Assembly (NCBI GenBank): GCA_031270565.1
Contig: JAISXJ010000176.1
Coordinates: forward strand, 1-15,092
Reading direction: 5' to 3'
Length of the DNA: 15,092 bases
DNA from: Prevotellaceae bacterium
GTDB taxonomy: Bacteria > Bacteroidota > Bacteroidia > Bacteroidales > Paludibacteraceae
Position 1 is the stretch's first letter; every line of letters starts with the position of its first letter. This document shows positions 6,475 to 12,969 of the stretch, piece after piece. The notes under the pieces were generated by a model, which searched no databases, was not told the origin of the DNA, and saw nothing but the letters and a program-made list of their open reading frames with translations. The position numbers were made by a program, and so were the translations under genes.

Positions 6475-7617
6475 TTATACACGAAGAGTTGTCCGGATAA
6501 CATCTGCCACCCGTTTCAGGTCGTCTTCCGTCAGCAGAGAGCCGGACGGCAGGCACAATCCCGTATCAAACAGTTTTTCGCAGACATTTTCACCATAGTA
6601 CGGATAATGGCTGAACACCTGTTGCAGGTGCATCGGTTTCCACAGGGGACGCGATTCTATGTTGGCGTTCTCCAGCGCCAAACGCAGGTCTTCGCAGGTG
6701 ATGCCGCCGGTTTTTTCCGAATCAACAATGATGGTGGTCAGCCAGTAATTGGAATAGAACGCCGGTGCCGGCTCGTTTTGAAAAGTGATTCCGTCGATGC
6801 CGGCTAAACAATTCCGATAGAATTGATTATTGCTTCGTCGCCGGAGGATTCTGTCGGGCAACACCTGCATTTGTCCGCGTCCGATTCCTGCCACAATATT
6901 ACTCATCCGGTAGTTGTAGCCGATTTGTGAATGTTGATAATAGGGTGCGGCATCGCGAGCCTGCGTAGCCAGAAAACGCGCTTTTGTACAGTATTCTTCA
7001 TTGTTTGAAACCAAAGCGCCGCCGCCCGAAGTGGTAATAATCTTATTTCCGTTAAACGATAACACAGCCATTTCGCCGAGTGTTCCGCAAGGCATACCAC
7101 CGTACATTGAGCCTAAGGCTTCTGCGGCGTCTTCTACAACCGGAATTTCGTAATGGTTGGCAATAGAGAGAATCTCCTTCATCTTTGCAGGCATGCCGTA
7201 CAGATGAACGGGAATAATGGCTTTAGGCTTCTTGCCTTTCTTGATGCGGGCGCAAATGGCGGCTTCGAGAAATTCGGGCGATATGTTCCACGTATCCTTT
7301 TCGCTGTCCACAAAGACGGGAACAGCGCCCTGATAGCAGATTGGATTACAGGAAGCCGAAAAGGTGAAGCTTTGACAAATCACCTCATCATCGGGTTTAA
7401 CGCCCAGCAGAATCAGGCTCAGATGCAGGGCGGCAGTTCCGGAAATCACCGCAGCCACGTGAACGCCGTTACCGAGAAAGGTTTCGAGACTCTGCTCAAA
7501 ACCATCAACGTTTGGGCCTGTTGAAGTAATCCAGTTGGTCTCGAAAGCCTGTTGAATGAACTCCTGTTCACGCCCTCCCATGTGAGCTAAAGAAAGCCAG
7601 ATGCGGTTTGTATTCAT
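6475..7617 (-). CDS. DegT/DnrJ/EryC1/StrS-family sugar aminotransferase (PglE-like)
   Basis: This PLP enzyme probably transfers an amino group from glutamate to the 4-keto group of a UDP-4-keto-6-deoxy-hexose in the cytoplasm, feeding surface-glycan or protein-glycosylation pathways. With the start at ATG 7615-7617 it has 380 residues, the normal family length. A longer frame to 7689 would add 24 residues that overlap the upstream gene and do not look family-like. Visible motifs are LSLAHMGGREQEF at the start, the PLP phosphate-binding SGTAALH (59-65), VEDAAEALGS (161-170) with D163 for the pyridine nitrogen, and SFNGNKIITTSGGG with the Schiff-base lysine K192. GYNYRMSN, SRPLWKPMH and the C-terminal CLPSGSLLTEDD follow. 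From memory the whole resembles C. jejuni PglE closely in these blocks. It is the second gene of a two-gene unit, 8 bases after the sugar transferase. The exact substrate is inferred. Confidence 0.92.
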   Translation of the reverse strand: MNTNRIWLSLAHMGGREQEFIQQAFETNWITSTGPNVDGFEQSLETFLGNGVHVAAVISGTAALHLSLILLGVKPDDEVICQSFTFSASCNPICYQGAVPVFVDSEKDTWNISPEFLEAAICARIKKGKKPKAIIPVHLYGMPAKMKEILSIANHYEIPVVEDAAEALGSMYGGMPCGTLGEMAVLSFNGNKIITTSGGGALVSNNEEYCTKARFLATQARDAAPYYQHSQIGYNYRMSNIVAGIGRGQMQVLPDRILRRRSNNQFYRNCLAGIDGITFQNEPAPAFYSNYWLTTIIVDSEKTGGITCEDLRLALENANIESRPLWKPMHLQQVFSHYPYYGENVCEKLFDTGLCLPSGSLLTEDDLKRVADVIRTTLRV

Positions 7618-7625
7618 AATTAATC

Positions 7626-8228
7626 TTATCTTATTGTTAAATCTTTTTTGCCGGAAACAGTATGAAATATAATCTGTAAATCGCGGCAAAAGGTTCGGTT
7701 TTGGACATACTTTTTATTTATCTCAACTTTATCGGGATAAATAACGCGGTCGTTATACTCTTGAGGATTGGCTTGTGCAGCCAGTATTTCCTCCTCGTTG
7801 CGATATTTCAGACTGGCTAAAGAGGTAATCCCCGGTCGTACCGACAGAATGATTCTGTCTTCTCCCTGCAACCTGTCGGCATAGCCCGGAACGTCCGGTC
7901 TTGGACCAACAAAACTCATGTTACCGATGAAAACATTCCATAATTCGGGCAATTCATCCAGTTTATTTTTTCTCAAAAACGCGCCAAGCGGCGTTATGCG
8001 GGCTTCGCCCTTAACGGAGACGGTTGAACCGTTGTGATTGACGGTCATTGTACGAAACTTGTACATCGTGAATAGTCTGCCGTGCCGTCCAACCCTTTTT
8101 TGCCGGAAGATAACACCCCCGTCCGGCATTTTGACTGCTATCAGAACGCTGATAACAAGTAGAACAGGCGCAAGCAGAAGCAGTCCTGCAAAGGAGAACA
8201 GTTTATCAAAAAGGTGTTTGAGAATCAT
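7626..8228 (-). CDS. PglC/WcaJ-type sugar transferase (monotopic phosphoglycosyl transferase)
   Basis: The enzyme moves a sugar-1-phosphate from a UDP-sugar onto undecaprenyl phosphate at the inner face of the cytoplasmic membrane, the first step of a glycan repeat unit or protein-linked glycan. The 200 residues correspond to the minimal bacterial-sugar-transferase domain without the extra transmembrane part of WcaJ-type proteins. An N-terminal hydrophobic segment (about 9-32) with a central Pro (LAPVLLV) fits the re-entrant helix of PglC. The conserved FRQKRVGRHGRLFTMYKFRTM (41-61), the catalytic Asp-Glu pair in LDELPELWNVF (D91-E92), MSFVGPRPDVPGY and VRPGITSLAS follow. The ATG at 8226-8228 gives the expected short N-terminus. 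It is first in the minus-strand unit with the aminotransferase, a pairing typical of Pgl-type pathways. Confidence 0.94.
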   Translation of the reverse strand: MILKHLFDKLFSFAGLLLLAPVLLVISVLIAVKMPDGGVIFRQKRVGRHGRLFTMYKFRTMTVNHNGSTVSVKGEARITPLGAFLRKNKLDELPELWNVFIGNMSFVGPRPDVPGYADRLQGEDRIILSVRPGITSLASLKYRNEEEILAAQANPQEYNDRVIYPDKVEINKKYVQNRTFCRDLQIIFHTVSGKKDLTIR

Positions 8229-8297
8229 TTTTACGGGGGATAATATATGGTTGTTAATCTCCGGTTTCTACTGTAACAATGCTGATTTTTACAGTTT

Positions 8298-8306
8298 GCA
8301 AAAGTA
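8298..8306 (-). promoter_or_regulatory. Probable -7 element of the sugar transferase/aminotransferase unit
   Basis: TACTTTTGC on the minus strand (8306 to 8298) matches TAnnTTTG plus the frequent following C. A TTTG lies further upstream (8326-8323), but with a spacing of only 16 bases, shorter than the usual 19-20. The start of transcription would lie about 60 bases before the ATG. Confidence 0.5.
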
Positions 8307-8420
8307 CATATTTTATTATTTTCAAACCACATCTTTTGAATAGTGAATAAACGAGAGCGAAAGATGTGCGAGGGGAGACACCTGACGGCGTATATTCTTT
8401 TTATTTCTTGATTCTTGGTT

Positions 8421-8460
8421 CTTTTTACAGTACCTCAAAAAAAGATTTAACCACGAAAAT
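8421..8460 (+). repeat. Dispersed intergenic repeat, copy 2
   Basis: It aligns without gaps to 1011-1050 with 32 of 40 identical positions. It is followed by AT-rich DNA leading to the downstream plus-strand gene. Confidence 0.5.
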
Positions 8461-8541
8461 TTCCCCCCCTCATAGTCTCAACAAACAACAATAATTTCAA
8501 ATATTTGTTTTTGCACAGTTATTGCATACAATTAAAAGTAT

Positions 8542-8549
8542 TATATTAG
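8542..8549 (+). promoter_or_regulatory. Possible -7 element for the T9SS/Rhs cluster
   Basis: TATATTAG differs from TAnnTTTG at one position. A TTG at 8522-8524 lies 17 bases upstream. It is the best candidate I find for the cluster's promoter, with a leader of about 100 bases, but the match is imperfect. Confidence 0.3.
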
Positions 8550-8610
8550 CGCCAGATAAATAACAGATGTTGTTTTGGCACTGTTTACAAATGACAATTC
8601 TACTGTTAAA

Positions 8611-8625
8611 TATTGATTATCAATA
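8611..8625. promoter_or_regulatory. 15-bp dyad (possible operator)
   Basis: TATTGAT, a central T and ATCAATA form perfect 7-base arms, 36 bases before the ATG of the first gene of the T9SS/Rhs cluster and in its probable leader. It could bind a dimeric regulator. In AT-rich DNA it may also be chance. Confidence 0.25.
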
Positions 8626-8661
8626 ATATCTCAGATAATAACAATTAAAAAATTCCTCTCT

Positions 8662-9720
8662 ATGAAACACTTTTATTCAGTTCTTTTTTGTGCGATGCTG
8701 TGGTCAATGTCTGTAAATGGACAGTATTTGCGTCTGACGGCATCCGAAAACGCCTTTCGCGCAGGTGATATGCTCGTAAAAACACAGGTAGAATATCGCG
8801 ACGCCGGAGCTTCCGGACTCGGCATTATCTGGGATTTTACCTTTTTGCAGCCGATAAACGAGATGTATGATGTGAATTATTTTCATACCGATTCAGCCGA
8901 TTTAACGCTCTTCTGCGGACGCGAGCCGGATGCACGGTACTATTATCAGCAGTCCGGCGATACCATTAAAGCCATTGGTTTTGAGAATAATACCGCCTAT
9001 ATGCACTATTTCAAGCCGGAGATTCGGCTCAAATTTCCGTTACGCTTTGGGGACACGCTTTACAGCGCTTTTGCAGGATCGGGACAGTATGGTCTGCGCG
9101 TTCCAATGCTTGTAGAAGGCTATACCAGAGTACATTATGATGCAGACGGCACGCTGAAAATTCCAGACTATCCGGATGGTGTACCCGCTCTGCGCGTTCA
9201 TACGCAAAACCGGTACACGCAGGCATCCATGGACAGTTTACAGATGAAAATCGACACGTGGAGTTGGTATGTGCAGGGGACGCGATACCCTGTGTTTGAG
9301 AGTGTTCAGACAAGCATCATCTATTTTAAAATGCTTTATAACGGCGATTCCATTCCCAACGATACGACAAATTTTCAGACGTCGTTCTATTATCCGCCCT
9401 CTCAGCAGGTCAATATCTTTGACGATACATTTGGCGGTGGTCAGTCCACAGGCATACATGCCGTTTTCACGGATGCCGACTGGCAGCCGAATCCGGTTAT
9501 CGACAATTTGCAGATTACATACAGATTAACACGTAACGCAATGGTCTGGTTTACAGTTCATGCCAATGGCGGGATTCCTCTTTGCCAGACGTCTCCCAGC
9601 TATCAGCAGGCAGGCAACAACGAGACTGTAATCTCCATGAGCCACCTGATGACAGGCTCGTACACCGTTTATGTGCACGTCGATGATATGGTGCTGATGC
9701 AAACTATTATAAAACGTTAA
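8662..9720 (+). CDS. Secreted hypothetical protein with divergent T9SS C-terminal sorting domain
   Basis: No enzymatic family is recognised. The 352-residue product has a signal peptide (about 1-20, LFCAMLWSMSVNG before Q21). Its central region is rich in aromatic and beta-type sequence, with no catalytic motif that I know. Residues about 276-352 read like a type IX secretion C-terminal domain: the entry PNPVIDNLQITYRL, the mid-strand VWFTVHANGG, SMSHLMTGSYTVYV and a terminal TIIKR. These correspond to the PNP, G-x-V, L-xx-G-x-Y and basic-end features of Por secretion tails, in a divergent form. It would be exported across the outer membrane by T9SS and anchored or released. It is the first of three codirectional genes, 42 bases before the Rhs-like gene, so an operon is likely. 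I infer that it belongs with the surface system encoded by the next two genes. Confidence 0.75.
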   Translation: MKHFYSVLFCAMLWSMSVNGQYLRLTASENAFRAGDMLVKTQVEYRDAGASGLGIIWDFTFLQPINEMYDVNYFHTDSADLTLFCGREPDARYYYQQSGDTIKAIGFENNTAYMHYFKPEIRLKFPLRFGDTLYSAFAGSGQYGLRVPMLVEGYTRVHYDADGTLKIPDYPDGVPALRVHTQNRYTQASMDSLQMKIDTWSWYVQGTRYPVFESVQTSIIYFKMLYNGDSIPNDTTNFQTSFYYPPSQQVNIFDDTFGGGQSTGIHAVFTDADWQPNPVIDNLQITYRLTRNAMVWFTVHANGGIPLCQTSPSYQQAGNNETVISMSHLMTGSYTVYVHVDDMVLMQTIIKR

Positions 9721-9762
9721 AAATTAAACGTCAGACATTCAATTTAAATAATTATAAACAAT

Positions 9763-12700
9763 ATGAAAAAGATAATATTTTTGACAGCGATCAATCTTTG
9801 TGCGATACATTTTTTACACTCACAAGATTTTCCGGTAACTTTTCAAAGCCCTGAGGCTGCAAGTTTGGGAATAGTTGGTAATATTCCTGTCAGCTACTAT
9901 ACAGGCAGAGCGGATATTTCCATTCCCTTAATGGAAATAAAAAGTGGCAACTATACGCTGCCCGTAACACTATCTTACAATTCCGGCGGACTTCTACCTG
10001 ATATACACCCAACATGGGTAGGACAAAACTGGAATTTGGAAGTAGGCGGAGTTATTACAAGATCTGTAAGAGACTTACCTGATGAGATAAATAATAATTT
10101 TGGATACTACATAGATGGAGGAGGCAAGTATATTTCTGCTACCGGAAATTGTCGCAGAATTGGTCAGGCAACTGCATATGGATTTTTATCAAAAATGCCA
10201 GATAAAAAAGGCAATGATAAGTATAATTACACAAAACCGTACACACCAACATACTGGAATCCTAATGAGACGTATATGAATTGGCAATATTGTTTGGGAG
10301 AGGAGTTTCTTTCTCCGGTGTACAAATCAGATAACTTGGAATGCTCCTGTCATGGTCTTGTACCGAAAAATACGTGTGGTACAAGCTCAGAATTTTTTGA
10401 GAGAAAGTTTGCAGACACCGAATCGGATGAATATTTTATTTCGGTATCCGGTTTTTCAGGAAAAATGATTATAGGAAAAGACGGAAAATTTCATGTTATA
10501 GGGCATCCCGAAATAAAAGTAGAAACTAAAACCGTCCCAACAAAAAATTTCTCTGAAGGAAAGCTAATCAGTGGTTTATTGGACGGCACAATTACAACCT
10601 TTGTTCTTACAATGCAGGACGGAATACAGTATGTTTTTGGGATAAAAAATGAGTTATCTAATAATTCAAATACAAACTACGAAGATTGTCCAATTGAAAC
10701 AACAGCAACAAACGGTAATGAGACGCAAATAATCAATAAGTGTGGTGTAGCAACGTCATGGATGCTCAGTCGCATTATTTTAACTAACGACGAAATCATT
10801 AATTTTGAATATTCGTCCAAAGTGAATGACAAAAATTATTCGTATTCCTATATACAAGGAGGATATATGGAGTCCCCATTTACTTGTCAACAAGGGGAAT
10901 TTTATTCGTATCAGGACATTGGACACTGCTATTTGCGCTTAATTGAAGGGAAAAATTTTAAATTAACTTTTTCAACATCCGATGCGAAGGATTTACCTAT
11001 AAAACTAAATTCTGTCATTTCCAAAGAACCTCATTGGAAAAAACTGGATAGTATAATTTTAACAGATAACCAGAATAACACCGTCAAAAAAGTGAATTTC
11101 ACTTATCAGTCATCTACTGGAATGAGATTATATCTTACACAGGTATCCGAAGATGGAAAACCTCCATATACTTTTGACTATTTGGGCAGGAAGAAATTAG
11201 GCTACGTCAAAGGGGGTAGAGATATGTGGGGATATTACAATGGAAAAGGAGATAATCATGCTTACTCCAATATATTGGATATTGATTACAACAAGGAGTA
11301 TTTCCCGTACAGTAGAGAAACAACCACAGACATAACAAACGGTATGCTAAAACAGATAACCTATCCGACAGGTGGAAGTGTTGAGTTTGATTTTGAAGCC
11401 AATGCATACTCTCGAGTTTTCAGGATGGAATTCGAGTCTGCAGATAATTATTCCGTAATATATACACCCAAAATCATCAATGAGGCTAATCAAAAGTATG
11501 CCGGCGGGACAAGGATAAAAACAATTACTTACAAAAACAGCAATAAAAATGTTGAAAGCATAAGAGAATACACCTATCCTGCATCAAGTGGTATTTTAGG
11601 AGTAATGCCTGCATTGACTTATGCCTTTAAAAATGTTAATGGAAAAATAATTTTCAAGTTCCTAAAGTCAGAAGCTTTCACACCTTCCATATTGACAAAT
11701 GGCAGTTATGTTGGTTATTCTCAAGTAATAGAAACTGTAAAAGACGCAAATAAAAATACTTTGGGATCTACGGTTTATAAATACACCAATTTTGATACCA
11801 ATCCGGATAATCCACCTGTTATAACGATGTTGCCATATTATTACAGAGATTTTTTCAGACCAAACAGCCGGGATGAAGAGAGAGGAAAATTGATTTCCCA
11901 AACGGATTTTTCTGCTGACGGAAAACTTGTAAAAGAGCTAAAGTTTCAATATATCAAGCTTGTAAGAGAACCGTTTCGAGGACTGGAAGTAAAACCAAAT
12001 CCATGCAGCTACTCTCCTGATTTTAGAGCTTCTATTTATGAAATCAGCAATAACTCTTACCTGCCAAGCCGGAAAGAAGAAATCTTTTACGATGCTAACG
12101 GTAATGCAACGATAAAGACAGTAGAAGGATATACATACAACAACAACAATTTGTTAACAAACATTAGCGTAAGAAAAAGTGATGGAGACAGACAAGTGAC
12201 AAAATTTGTTTATCCTTTTGAAATCACGACAGGCAACGATCTGGAGATTTGCAAGAAAATGACTGACAGACATATTCTTTCGGAGTATGTAACAAAGTAC
12301 ACGTATATTGATTACACACCTTATGTCCATGACTTTCCTGCCATTGACACAAGTTTGATTTGTGCTCCAAGTTCTAATTATTTTCCACTAATCGGTTTCA
12401 ACGTGATTTCCGGCGAATACCGTAAGTTTGCGAAATATTCCACTTCTTCAGGGGCAATATACAAGCCAGAAAGAATTGATTATCTGTTAAGTAAAAGCAA
12501 CGCCACTGTAAATAATTACTCGTCGTATTTTAAGCCCAAAATATCCTTTACCTACGATAAATTCGGGAATATACTCTCTGTGACAGATCAGGAAAGCTCC
12601 ATTTCAACGGTCTATCTTTGGGGGTACAATTATCAGTATCCGGTTGTAAAAATTGAAAATGCAACAGTTACAGAGGTTGACAGTATTATATCTCAAATAT

Positions 12701-12942
12701 CTACCGGAAACACTGTATCTGAAGAAGCGAAAATTTTTGCATGGAGGCAAAAACTGCTTGAGAAACTGCCCAATGCGTGGATTACGTCTTATACCTATAA
12801 ACCGCTTGTCGGAATAACATCCATTACCGACCCGCAGGGTAATACCACACAGTTTGAGTACGATGCTTACGGCAGACTGATAAAAACCAGAGACACTGAT
12901 GAAAAACTGTTACAACAGTTTGAATATCATTATAAACAGTAA
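9763..12942 (+). CDS. Secreted Rhs/YD-repeat-like protein (N-terminal partner of a DUF6443-Rhs pair)
   Basis: The 1059-residue product has a signal peptide (about 1-20, ending HSQ). It opens with the block SPEAASLGIVGNIPVSYYTG, then ADISIPLMEIKSG and LPVTLSYNSGG, and then WVGQNWNL. I recall this block from Rhs-associated proteins of Bacteroidota, where it resembles the SpvB-like start of insecticidal-type cage proteins. The middle is long, beta-rich and Cys-containing (for example C194, C196 and C205). YD-type repeats appear only near the end: FTYDKFGNILSVTD at about 929-942 and DPQGNTTQFEYDAYGRL at about 1023-1039. The protein stops right after a YD repeat (FEYHYKQ), and the next gene begins 27 bases on with its own signal peptide. 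This two-gene layout recurs in the phylum. No T9SS tail or lipobox is seen. The gene is clearly richer in A/T than argS or dnaG. The role is inferred to be surface or secreted. Confidence 0.8.
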   Translation: MKKIIFLTAINLCAIHFLHSQDFPVTFQSPEAASLGIVGNIPVSYYTGRADISIPLMEIKSGNYTLPVTLSYNSGGLLPDIHPTWVGQNWNLEVGGVITRSVRDLPDEINNNFGYYIDGGGKYISATGNCRRIGQATAYGFLSKMPDKKGNDKYNYTKPYTPTYWNPNETYMNWQYCLGEEFLSPVYKSDNLECSCHGLVPKNTCGTSSEFFERKFADTESDEYFISVSGFSGKMIIGKDGKFHVIGHPEIKVETKTVPTKNFSEGKLISGLLDGTITTFVLTMQDGIQYVFGIKNELSNNSNTNYEDCPIETTATNGNETQIINKCGVATSWMLSRIILTNDEIINFEYSSKVNDKNYSYSYIQGGYMESPFTCQQGEFYSYQDIGHCYLRLIEGKNFKLTFSTSDAKDLPIKLNSVISKEPHWKKLDSIILTDNQNNTVKKVNFTYQSSTGMRLYLTQVSEDGKPPYTFDYLGRKKLGYVKGGRDMWGYYNGKGDNHAYSNILDIDYNKEYFPYSRETTTDITNGMLKQITYPTGGSVEFDFEANAYSRVFRMEFESADNYSVIYTPKIINEANQKYAGGTRIKTITYKNSNKNVESIREYTYPASSGILGVMPALTYAFKNVNGKIIFKFLKSEAFTPSILTNGSYVGYSQVIETVKDANKNTLGSTVYKYTNFDTNPDNPPVITMLPYYYRDFFRPNSRDEERGKLISQTDFSADGKLVKELKFQYIKLVREPFRGLEVKPNPCSYSPDFRASIYEISNNSYLPSRKEEIFYDANGNATIKTVEGYTYNNNNLLTNISVRKSDGDRQVTKFVYPFEITTGNDLEICKKMTDRHILSEYVTKYTYIDYTPYVHDFPAIDTSLICAPSSNYFPLIGFNVISGEYRKFAKYSTSSGAIYKPERIDYLLSKSNATVNNYSSYFKPKISFTYDKFGNILSVTDQESSISTVYLWGYNYQYPVVKIENATVTEVDSIISQISTGNTVSEEAKIFAWRQKLLEKLPNAWITSYTYKPLVGITSITDPQGNTTQFEYDAYGRLIKTRDTDEKLLQQFEYHYKQ

Positions 12943-12969
12943 ATTAAAACATTTTATATCTAACGTATT

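Larger units (their letters stand above)
8229..8661. other. Divergent intergenic region
   Basis: This is 433 bases between two divergently transcribed genes. It contains the minus-strand -7 element (8298-8306), the word GAATAGTGAATAA (8338-8350) shared with the 887-898 area, a copy of the dispersed 40-bp repeat (8421-8460), a run of seven C (8463-8469), a possible -7 element (8542-8549) and a 15-bp dyad (8611-8625). No open frame or RNA gene is recognised. Confidence 0.55.

Noticed and set aside
7618..7689. 24-codon upstream extension of the aminotransferase
   Set aside because: The extra residues do not resemble the family start and overlap the end of the sugar transferase gene. The ATG at 7617 directly precedes the conserved LSLAHMGG block.
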